A DNA stretch of 64,000 bases, from contig NZ_GL732463.1 in assembly GCF_000187585.1 (NCBI RefSeq), forward strand, positions 204,931-268,930, given 5' to 3'. Positions 57,544 to 64,000 of this stretch are shown here, in pieces (the first letter of the stretch is position 1; each line of letters opens with the position of its first letter). The position numbers and the translations under genes are program-made. This DNA is from Streptococcus peroris ATCC 700780 (GTDB lineage Bacteria > Bacillota > Bacilli > Lactobacillales > Streptococcaceae). A model generated the notes under the pieces. It was not told the DNA's origin and searched no databases. It saw only the letters and a list, made by a program, of their open reading frames with translations.

Positions 57544-60285
57544 TTGTCTAAGAAAAGATTGTACGAAATCGCAAAAGAACTTGGAAAAGAAAGTAAAGAA
57601 GTTGTAGCGCGTGCAAAAGAGTTGGGCTTGGAAGTGAAGAGCCACTCGTCAAGCGTTGAAGCCGATGTTGCTGAAAAAATCGTAGCTAGCTTTAAACCTG
57701 CTGCTCCTAAAGCAGAGGCAAAACCTGTAGCACCAAAAGCAAGTGAAGCGAAGGTAGAAAAGAAATCTGAAACACCAGTAGCTTCTAAGGAAGAAAAAGT
57801 AGTAGCTGCTAGACCACAGAGCCGAAACTTCAAAGCAGAGCGTGAAGCTCGTGCAAAAGAGCAGGCAGAACGACGCAAGCAAAACAAGGGCAACAACCGC
57901 GACCAACAACAAAACGGAAACCGTCAAAAGAACGATAACCGTAATGGCGGAAAACCAGGTCAAGGAAACCGCGACAACCGCCGTTTTAATGACCAAACTA
58001 AGAAACAACAAGGTCAAGGGAATCGTGGGAATGATCGCCGCCAACAAGCCGATAATCGTCCCAACCAAGCTGGTCCACGTATTGATTTCAAGGCTCGTGC
58101 AGCAGCCCTGAAGGCAGAGCAAAATGCCGAATACGCACGCTCAAGCGAGGAACGCTTCAAACAGTCTCGGGAAGCTAAAGAAGCCTTGGCTCAAGCTAAC
58201 AAGCGCAAAGAACCAGAGGAAATCTTTGAGGAGGCTGCTAAACTAGCTGAACAAACTCAGCAAGTGGTTGAAGTAGCTCCTGTAGTCAAAGAGCCTGTAG
58301 TGGATACACGTCGTAAAAAACAAGCCCGACCAGACAAAGATCGTGATGATTACGATCGCGAGGAAGATGGTCCAAGAAAACAACAAAAGAATCGAAGTAA
58401 CCAAAATCAAGTGAGAAATCAAAAGAACAGTAACTGGAATAACAATAAGAAAAATAAAAAGGGCAATAAGCAAAATAACCATAATCAGGCTTCAAAACCT
58501 GTTACAGAACGCAAATTCCACGAATTGCCAACAGAATTTGAATACACAGATGGTATGACTGTTGCGGAAATTGCAAAACGTATCAAACGTGAACCAGCTG
58601 AAATTGTTAAGAAACTCTTTATGATGGGCGTTATGGCCACTCAAAACCAATCTTTAGATGGTGATACAATCGAGCTTCTCATGGTTGATTACGGAATTGA
58701 AGCGAAACAAAAAGTTGAAGTTGACAATGCTGATATCGAACGTTTCTTCGTAGAAGATGGTTATCTCAACGAGGACGAGTTGGTTGAACGTCCACCAGTT
58801 GTAACCATCATGGGACACGTTGACCACGGGAAGACAACCCTTTTGGATACGCTTCGTAATTCTCGTGTTGCGACAGGTGAAGCAGGCGGTATTACACAAC
58901 ATATCGGTGCCTACCAAATCGTCGAAGGTGGTAAGAAAATTACTTTCCTTGATACACCAGGACACGCGGCCTTTACTTCAATGCGTGCACGTGGTGCCTC
59001 TGTTACCGATATTACCATCTTGGTCGTAGCGGCTGATGACGGAGTTATGCCTCAAACTATCGAAGCCATCAACCACTCAAAAGCAGCTAATGTTCCAATC
59101 ATCGTTGCTATTAACAAAATTGATAAGCCAGGTGCCAACCCAGAACGTGTTATCGGAGAGTTGGCAGAGCATGGTGTTATGTCAACAGCTTGGGGTGGAG
59201 ATTCTGAGTTTGTAGAAATTTCAGCGAAATTTAACCAAAATATCGATGAACTCTTGGAAACTGTACTTCTTGTAGCTGAAATCCAAGAACTCAAAGCAGA
59301 CCCAACAGTTCGTGCTATTGGTACCGTTATCGAAGCACGCTTGGATAAAGGGAAAGGTGCGGTTGCAACCCTCCTTGTTCAACAAGGTACTTTGAACGTT
59401 CAAGATCCAATCGTTGTTGGTAATACTTTCGGACGTGTTCGTGCCATGACTAATGACCTTGGACGTCGTGTTAAGGTTGCTGGACCGTCAACACCAGTTT
59501 CTATTACAGGTTTGAACGAAGCTCCAATGGCAGGTGACCACTTTGCCGTATACGAAGATGAAAAATCTGCTCGTGCAGCAGGTGAAGAACGTGCAAAACG
59601 CGCTCTTATGAAACAACGTCAAGTAACCCAACGTGTCAGCCTTGAAAATCTCTTCGATACTCTTAAAGCAGGTGAACTCAAGTCTGTTAACGTCATTATC
59701 AAGGCAGATGTACAAGGTTCTGTTGAGGCCCTTTCTGCCTCACTACAAAAGATTGATGTTGAAGGTGTAAAAGTTACAATCGTCCATGCAGCAGTTGGTG
59801 CCATCAATGAATCTGACGTAACTCTTGCTGAAGCTTCAAATGCCTTTATCGTTGGTTTCAACGTACGTCCTACACCACAAGCTCGTCAACAAGCAGAAGC
59901 AGACGATGTAGAAATCCGTCTCCACAGCATCATCTACAAGGTGATTGAAGAGATGGAAGAAGCCATGAAAGGATTGCTCGATCCAGAATTTGAAGAAAAA
60001 GTCATCGGTGAAGCAATTATTCGTGAAACCTTCAAAGTCTCTAAAGTGGGAACAATCGGTGGATTTATGGTTACCAGTGGTAAAGTTACCCGTGACTCTA
60101 AAGTCCGTGTCATTCGTGATGGTGTCGTTATTTATGATGGAGACCTCGCTAGCTTAAAACACTTCAAGGATGATGTCAAAGAAGTTACTAACGGCCGTGA
60201 AGGTGGTCTCATGATTGATGGCTACAATGATATCCAGACTGACGACGTGATTGAGGCCTATATCATGGAAGAAATCAAACGATAA
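57544..60285 (+). CDS. infB: Translation initiation factor IF-2
   Basis: 913 aa. An IF2N helix domain (residues 1-50) is followed by a long disordered linker rich in K, N, Q and R (about 60-330), a second IF2N domain, the GTPase domain with GHVDHGKTT (about 424), DTPGHAAF and NKIDKPG, and C-terminal domains that bind initiator tRNA. The start is TTG at 57544 with GAGGAGGAC upstream; an ATG at 57540 is out of frame. It places fMet-tRNA on the 30S subunit. Confidence 0.97.
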   Translation: MSKKRLYEIAKELGKESKEVVARAKELGLEVKSHSSSVEADVAEKIVASFKPAAPKAEAKPVAPKASEAKVEKKSETPVASKEEKVVAARPQSRNFKAEREARAKEQAERRKQNKGNNRDQQQNGNRQKNDNRNGGKPGQGNRDNRRFNDQTKKQQGQGNRGNDRRQQADNRPNQAGPRIDFKARAAALKAEQNAEYARSSEERFKQSREAKEALAQANKRKEPEEIFEEAAKLAEQTQQVVEVAPVVKEPVVDTRRKKQARPDKDRDDYDREEDGPRKQQKNRSNQNQVRNQKNSNWNNNKKNKKGNKQNNHNQASKPVTERKFHELPTEFEYTDGMTVAEIAKRIKREPAEIVKKLFMMGVMATQNQSLDGDTIELLMVDYGIEAKQKVEVDNADIERFFVEDGYLNEDELVERPPVVTIMGHVDHGKTTLLDTLRNSRVATGEAGGITQHIGAYQIVEGGKKITFLDTPGHAAFTSMRARGASVTDITILVVAADDGVMPQTIEAINHSKAANVPIIVAINKIDKPGANPERVIGELAEHGVMSTAWGGDSEFVEISAKFNQNIDELLETVLLVAEIQELKADPTVRAIGTVIEARLDKGKGAVATLLVQQGTLNVQDPIVVGNTFGRVRAMTNDLGRRVKVAGPSTPVSITGLNEAPMAGDHFAVYEDEKSARAAGEERAKRALMKQRQVTQRVSLENLFDTLKAGELKSVNVIIKADVQGSVEALSASLQKIDVEGVKVTIVHAAVGAINESDVTLAEASNAFIVGFNVRPTPQARQQAEADDVEIRLHSIIYKVIEEMEEAMKGLLDPEFEEKVIGEAIIRETFKVSKVGTIGGFMVTSGKVTRDSKVRVIRDGVVIYDGDLASLKHFKDDVKEVTNGREGGLMIDGYNDIQTDDVIEAYIMEEIKR

Positions 60286-60301
60286 GATTTTTGCTCCTTT
60301 C

Positions 60302-60416
60302 TTAGGTGGTGAGGGACGCAAGCAAACCGATGGTTTCATTGCTTATTTTTGAGCCTAGTGTCTCAAAAATCCCCTGTGATTGGACTGAATTATCAGTCCA
60401 ATCACTTTCACCACGT
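60302..60416 (-). repeat. Structured repeat family A, copy 2 (115 bp, inverted)
   Basis: On the reverse strand it aligns end to end with 46786-46900. The outer stem GTGGTGA / TCACCAC, the ATTTTTGAG / CTCAAAAAT hairpin and the TGAAA loop are kept. The first hairpin is replaced by GTGATTGGACTGA and its complement, and the third stem changes to GCAA / TTGC and CC / GG, all still paired. It lies between infB and rbfA, antisense to them. Confidence 0.8.
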
Positions 60417-60485
60417 CGAAAGAAGCAGATGAGTTCAAACTGAACTTCGTTTCAATTTGAACTGACAATCAATCAGTTTAAAAAT

Positions 60486-60512
60486 AGCTAGGTCTGCTGG
60501 CCTAGCTTTTGA
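60486..60512 (+). terminator. Hairpin terminator between infB and rbfA
   Basis: AGCTAGG / CCTAGCT with an 8-nt loop and a short T-tract; weak to moderate. A longer GTTCAAA / TTTGAAC repeat precedes it near 60433-60462. Confidence 0.6.
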
Positions 60513-60535
60513 TTCAATAGAGAGGAAGGAATAGC

Positions 60536-60886
60536 ATGGCAAATCATTTCCGTACGGACCGTGTGGGCATGGAAATCAAGCGTGAAGTCAATGAGATTTT
60601 GCAAAAAAAAGTCCGTGATCCGCGTGTCCAAGGCGTGACTATCACAGATGTTCAGATGCTAGGTGATTTGTCTGTGGCTAAGGTCTACTACACCATTTTA
60701 AGCGACCTCGCTTCAGATAATCAAAAGGCTCAAATTGGTCTTGAAAAAGCAACTGGTACTATCAAACGTGAACTTGGTAACAATTTGAAATTGTATAAAA
60801 TTCCAGACTTGACCTTCGTCAAAGACGAATCCATCGAGTATGGAAACAAGATTGACGAGATGCTACGCAATCTGGATAAGAATTAA
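60536..60886 (+). CDS. rbfA: Ribosome-binding factor A
   Basis: 116 aa KH-like factor needed for 16S 5' processing and cold growth. [44 protein letters not shown] and the [15 protein letters not shown] end are conserved. AGAGAGGAAGGA precedes the ATG. It follows infB after a 250-bp gap that holds a structured repeat and a hairpin. Confidence 0.95.
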   Translation: MANHFRTDRVGMEIKREVNEILQKKVRDPRVQGVTITDVQMLGDLSVAKVYYTILSDLASDNQKAQIGLEKATGTIKRELGNNLKLYKIPDLTFVKDESIEYGNKIDEMLRNLDKN

Positions 60887-60888
60887 GA

Positions 60889-60912
60889 AAGAGGGAAATC
60901 CCTCTTTTTTGT
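60889..60912 (+). terminator. Terminator of rbfA
   Basis: AGAGGG / CCCTCT with an AAAT loop and six T residues. Confidence 0.88.
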
Positions 60913-61032
60913 TTGGAAGAGTGAGGCTTTGTTGAACTCAAATTCCAATAAGAAAAAAGTTCTTAAAATTTCATTTCTCAAGTAAATATGATATGATATA
61001 GTTCAAATTGAAAGAAAAAGAGAACACTCAAG

Positions 61033-61812
61033 ATGTCTAAACAAGATGTAGCTTTGCAAGTATTGCAACAAGTCGTGAAACTTCCTGTCGTCAAAGTTGA
61101 TCGGTCAAAATTTTTAGTTGATAAATTTTCCAAAGTATTGAATCCCAAGGATATTCCTAGACTCTTAGAAGAAGGACCAACAGCCCTATTATCGCAAGAT
61201 GTTTTAGATAAAGTTGCTGATTCTTGTATTAAGGATAATGTTTTATTAGCAAGTGGGACTTCTGTTATCGCTGGTATACCTGGAGGACTAGCCCTTGCAA
61301 TCACTATTCCAACAGATGTGGCTCAATTTTATGCTTTTTCATTAAAATTGGCGCAAGAATTGGGATATATTTATGGTTATGATGATCTTTGGGCTTCTCG
61401 AAATGAATTAAGTGACGAAGCTAAAAATACACTCTTACTCTATCTCGGAGTTATGCTTGGGGTCAATAGTGCTGGAGCCCTTCTTCGGGTTGGAGGAGTT
61501 TCAGTTGCCAAGCATGTCATGAAAACAGTACCTCAAAAGGCTTTAGCTAAAACTTTGTGGTATCCTATTTTAGAAAAAGTTTTGAAAATTTTTGGGGTGA
61601 ATCTGACAAGAGGAGGCTTTGCTAAAGGAATGGGCAAAGTTATCCCAATTCTAGGAGGTATTGTCTCAGGTGGTTTAACTTATACAACCATGAAGCCTAT
61701 GGGTAAAAGTTTGCAAAGAGAATTATCCAAACTAGTCAATTATAGTGAAGCTCAGTATCAAAGAGATGTAGAAACGATTCGAAAAGAAGCAGAAATCATC
61801 GAAGGAGAGTAA
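61033..61812 (+). CDS. EcsC-like family protein
   Basis: 259 aa. A helical protein with hydrophobic stretches (about residues 80-105, 135-152 and 200-220) such as ASGTSVIAGIPGGLALAITIPTDVAQFYAF, which resembles the EcsC domain. Function unknown. An extended -10 (TGA plus TATGAT) lies near 60989-60997. It is followed by a 60-residue gene 1 bp later, so the two are expressed together. Confidence 0.72.
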   Translation: MSKQDVALQVLQQVVKLPVVKVDRSKFLVDKFSKVLNPKDIPRLLEEGPTALLSQDVLDKVADSCIKDNVLLASGTSVIAGIPGGLALAITIPTDVAQFYAFSLKLAQELGYIYGYDDLWASRNELSDEAKNTLLLYLGVMLGVNSAGALLRVGGVSVAKHVMKTVPQKALAKTLWYPILEKVLKIFGVNLTRGGFAKGMGKVIPILGGIVSGGLTYTTMKPMGKSLQRELSKLVNYSEAQYQRDVETIRKEAEIIEGE

Positions 61813-61813
61813 T

Positions 61814-61996
61814 ATGGGTATCATAAAAATTCTGGCTAAAACTTATGGAAATTACTTTTTTACGATGCAAGGGCTCAAAGTCTTAAAAACGATGAAAAAG
61901 GATGAGAATATTGTTGTTGGCTTGGGTAAATTATTTATTGCAGATAAGCTAATGGATATGGCACAAGGATTGCTAAAATCAGATGATAAAGATTGA
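61814..61996 (+). CDS. Small hypothetical protein
   Basis: 60 aa, basic N-terminal half with an amphipathic helix and the LGKLFIADKLMDMAQGLL segment. GGAGAGTA ahead of the ATG overlaps the end of the EcsC-like gene, 1 bp between them, so it is probably translated with it. No family recognised. Confidence 0.65.
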   Translation: MGIIKILAKTYGNYFFTMQGLKVLKTMKKDENIVVGLGKLFIADKLMDMAQGLLKSDDKD

Positions 61997-62055
61997 ACGA
62001 TTTCCGAGTGATTCAATCCTGGAATGGAGATAAGTGAAATAAATAACCTTATATA

Positions 62056-62085
62056 AAACTAGCAGGCTTGTACTGCTAGTTTTTT
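62056..62085 (+). terminator. Terminator after the EcsC-like pair
   Basis: AACTAGCAG / CTGCTAGTT with a 7-nt loop and seven T residues in all. Confidence 0.92.
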
Positions 62086-62099
62086 TATCCCATGCCTTG

Positions 62100-62108
62100 T
62101 GGTATAAT
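62100..62108 (+). promoter_or_regulatory. Extended -10 promoter of the DUF1858 operon
   Basis: TGG plus TATAAT (62103-62108), 41 bp before the start; GGAGG ribosome site follows. Confidence 0.7.
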
Positions 62109-62149
62109 AAGAAAAGAAAAACCAGTGAAAGAATGTAACGGAGGTTGTG

Positions 62150-62383
62150 ATGGATAATATTATTGACGTTTCTATTCCTGTTGCGGAAGTGGTGGACAAG
62201 CATCCCGAAGTTTTGGAAATCCTAGTGGAGCTCGGTTTTAAACCTCTCGCCAACCCAATCATGCGCAATACAGTTGGTCGGAAAGTATCTCTTAAACAAG
62301 GCTCTAAACTTGAAGGAACTCCTATGGATAAGATTGTGCGTACACTTGAAGCAAATGGTTACGAAGTGATTGGATTAGATTAA
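62150..62383 (+). CDS. DUF1858 domain protein
   Basis: 77 aa. The DUF1858 core (IIDVSIPVAEVVDKHPEVLEILVELGFKPLANP) is evident. In related bacteria this domain occurs next to or fused with hemerythrin-like domains, as here. GGAGG precedes the ATG at 62150; the GTG at 62147 is an alternative. The stop overlaps the DUF438 gene (TAATG), so the two are coupled. Confidence 0.88.
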   Translation: MDNIIDVSIPVAEVVDKHPEVLEILVELGFKPLANPIMRNTVGRKVSLKQGSKLEGTPMDKIVRTLEANGYEVIGLD

Positions 62384-63717
62384 TGGCAGATGAACGAATT
62401 CATGTCCTTCGGGATATTTTATTAGAATTGCATAATGGGGCCTCTCCTGAATCCGTTCAGGAGCGCTTTGATGCAACCTTTACAGGCGTTTCAGCCATTG
62501 AGATTTCCCTCATGGAGCATGAGTTGATGAACTCGGATTCAGGTGTCACCTTCGAAGATGTCATGGAACTCTGTGATGTCCATGCTAATCTTTTTAAAAA
62601 CGCCGTGAAGGGCGTTGAAGTTGAGGATACAGAACATCCAGGTCATCCTGTGCGTGTCTTTAAGGACGAAAATCTAGCTCTTCGTGCAGCCTTGATTCGT
62701 GTTCGTAGATTGTTAGACACTTATGAGTCAATGGAAGACGAGGAAATGCTTGCGGAAATGCGTAAGGGTTTGGTTTGCCAAATGGGACTTGTAGGGCAGT
62801 TTGACCGTCACTATCAACGCAAGGAAGAACTCTTCTTTCCTATCATGGAGCGTTATGGACATGATTCACCACCAAAGGTTATGTGGGGAGTGGATGACCA
62901 GATTAGGGAACTCTATCAAAAAGCCATGTCTACAGTCAAGTCACTACCAGAGGTATCCATTAGTACTGTAAAGAAAGATTTTGAAGCTTTTGCGACAGAA
63001 TTTGAAAGTATGATTTTCAAGGAAGAGTCCATCCTTCTCATGATTCTGCTTGAATCCTTTACCCAGGATGACTGGATTCAGATTGCTGAGGAAAGTGATG
63101 CCTATGGATATGCTATTATCCGTCCGTCTGAGAAATGGGTTCCTGAACGTCAACCTTTTGTTGAGGAAAAAAGTGTAGAAGAACCAACTCAGCCAGAAAC
63201 TGTAGATGGACAAGTTCAGCAAGTGATTGATACACCAGAAGGTCAGTTTACTATCACCTTTACACCAAAGGAAAAGGAATCGGTGCTAGATCGCAATAGC
63301 CAGCAGGCTTTTGGCAATGGCTATCTCTCAGTTGAACAGGCAAATCTAATCCTCAACCATCTACCTATGGAGATTACCTTTGTTAATAAGGATGATATCT
63401 TCCAGTATTATAATGACAATACTCCAGCGGATGAAATGATTTTCAAGCGGACACCGTCTCAGGTTGGACGAAATGTCGAACTATGCCATCCACCAAAATA
63501 TTTGGAGAAGGTCAAAGCGATTATGCAAGGTCTTCGTGAAGGGAAAAAAGACAAGTACGAGATGTGGTTCAAGTCAGAATCACGTGGGAAGTTTGTCCAT
63601 GTCACTTACGCAGCTGTCCACGATCAAGCAGGAGAGTTTCAAGGAGTCTTGGAATATGTTCAGGACATCCAACCCTACCGTGAGATTGATACAGACTTTT
63701 TCCGTGGATTAGAATAA
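62383..63717 (+). CDS. DUF438 domain protein with hemerythrin-like and PAS domains
   Basis: 444 aa cytoplasmic. Residues 1-80 are DUF438 (HVLRDILLELHNG). About 90-240 form a hemerythrin-like helical bundle (EHPGHPVRVFKDENLALR, FDRHYQRKEELFFPIMERYG, FKEESILLMILLESF). A linker and then a PAS domain (about 330-440, MEITFVNKDDIFQYYND) follow. The histidines and glutamates could bind a di-iron centre and sense oxygen or NO (inference). Translation is coupled to the DUF1858 gene. Confidence 0.87.
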   Translation: MADERIHVLRDILLELHNGASPESVQERFDATFTGVSAIEISLMEHELMNSDSGVTFEDVMELCDVHANLFKNAVKGVEVEDTEHPGHPVRVFKDENLALRAALIRVRRLLDTYESMEDEEMLAEMRKGLVCQMGLVGQFDRHYQRKEELFFPIMERYGHDSPPKVMWGVDDQIRELYQKAMSTVKSLPEVSISTVKKDFEAFATEFESMIFKEESILLMILLESFTQDDWIQIAEESDAYGYAIIRPSEKWVPERQPFVEEKSVEEPTQPETVDGQVQQVIDTPEGQFTITFTPKEKESVLDRNSQQAFGNGYLSVEQANLILNHLPMEITFVNKDDIFQYYNDNTPADEMIFKRTPSQVGRNVELCHPPKYLEKVKAIMQGLREGKKDKYEMWFKSESRGKFVHVTYAAVHDQAGEFQGVLEYVQDIQPYREIDTDFFRGLE

Positions 63718-63726
63718 GGAGAAAAA

Positions 63727-63981
63727 ATGAGTTACGAGCAAGAATTTATGAAGGAATTTGAAGCCTGGGTTAATACCCAGATTATGATCAATGATATGGC
63801 TCTTAAGGAAAGTCAAAAGGTCTATGAAGAAGATCAAGATGAGCGCGCTAAAGATGCCATGATTCGCTACGAGAGTCGCTTGGATGCCTACCAGTTCTTG
63901 CTAGGTAAATTTGAAAACTTCAAGGCAGGAAAGGGATTCCATGATTTACCAGAAGGTTTGTTTGGCGAGAGAAATTATTAA
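63727..63981 (+). CDS. DUF1912 family protein
   Basis: 84 aa, soluble, helical and acidic, matching DUF1912, a small family found in streptococci. Function unknown. AAGGAGAAAA precedes the ATG, 9 bp after the DUF438 gene, so it is the third gene of that operon. The stop at 63979-63981 is 19 bp from the window edge. Confidence 0.82.
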   Translation: MSYEQEFMKEFEAWVNTQIMINDMALKESQKVYEEDQDERAKDAMIRYESRLDAYQFLLGKFENFKAGKGFHDLPEGLFGERNY

Positions 63982-64000
63982 TGTTTAGAAATTAGAAAGG

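Noticed and set aside
57649..58122. Hydrophobic reverse-strand frame inside infB
   Set aside because: It arises from the K/N/Q/R-rich linker codons read backwards and is not a membrane protein gene.
58200..58500. Tandem-repeat-like lysine/asparagine region of IF-2
   Set aside because: It is low-complexity linker sequence normal for IF-2 and not a true repeat array.

Overview
The window is chromosomal DNA from a mitis-group Streptococcus, probably S. oralis or S. mitis. The base composition is low-GC and Gram-positive. It carries MurM and MurN, CcrZ, the sul-type folate cluster, a CcpA-type regulator with cre-like boxes, and promoters dominated by extended -10 (TGnTATAAT) elements. As I remember it, the order of these blocks differs from S. 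pneumoniae: pgk, glnRA, pbpX, the fol cluster and ccpA are distant there and close here. I saw no rRNA, tRNA, CRISPR array, prophage or intact insertion sequence. Nearly all of the window is core genome.

Layout. 1-2.2 kb: the end of the ami oligopeptide importer (amiD tail, amiE, amiF). 2.5-8.7 kb: a small membrane protein, then a tightly overlapping train from murI through the nucleotide pyrophosphatase, a phosphoesterase, cbpB, a degenerate XerD-like protein, scpA, scpB, rluB and yidD. 8.8-11.9 kb: pepA, a bacteriocin-immunity-like gene and a reverse-strand Na/phosphate transporter. 12-17 kb: pgk and the folate operon folP-folC-folE-folBK. 17.2-21.2 kb: a DUF960 gene, ccpA, an asparaginase and a frameshifted HAD phosphatase. 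21.2-23.5 kb (reverse strand): the amaP-DUF2273-gls24 envelope-stress operon behind a CcpA-type promoter, and a universal stress protein. 23.7-31 kb: a phosphoesterase, an Rrf2 regulator, recJ, a LysM-CHAP protein, rnjB and an esterase. 31-34.5 kb: murM, a broken murN and a matrixin-like protease. 34.5-41 kb: uvrC, then rsmH-ftsL-pbpX-mraY. 41-45 kb: an FUSC protein, glnR-glnA and a PadR-DUF2812 cassette. 45-50.3 kb: the hrcA-grpE-dnaK-dnaJ heat-shock block with two CIRCE operators. 50.4-55.1 kb: hypothetical genes, a HIT protein, ecsAB, ccrZ and trmB. 55.2-60.9 kb: rimP-nusA-rnpM-ylxQ-infB-rbfA. 61-64 kb: EcsC-like, DUF1858, DUF438 and DUF1912 genes.

Three themes stand out. First, drug-response loci look altered. 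PBP2x carries substitutions at positions linked to beta-lactam resistance, DHPS carries a one-codon insertion in its sulfonamide-resistance loop, murM looks intact and murN is doubly broken. Second, two families of structured intergenic repeats occur around the dnaK operon and between infB and rbfA. Each has two copies, and their stems change in both arms while the loops stay constant. These are the best candidates for an undescribed element. Third, a strong promoter overlapped by a cre box drives a short two-hairpin transcript ahead of the amaP operon, which could be a small RNA or an attenuated leader.
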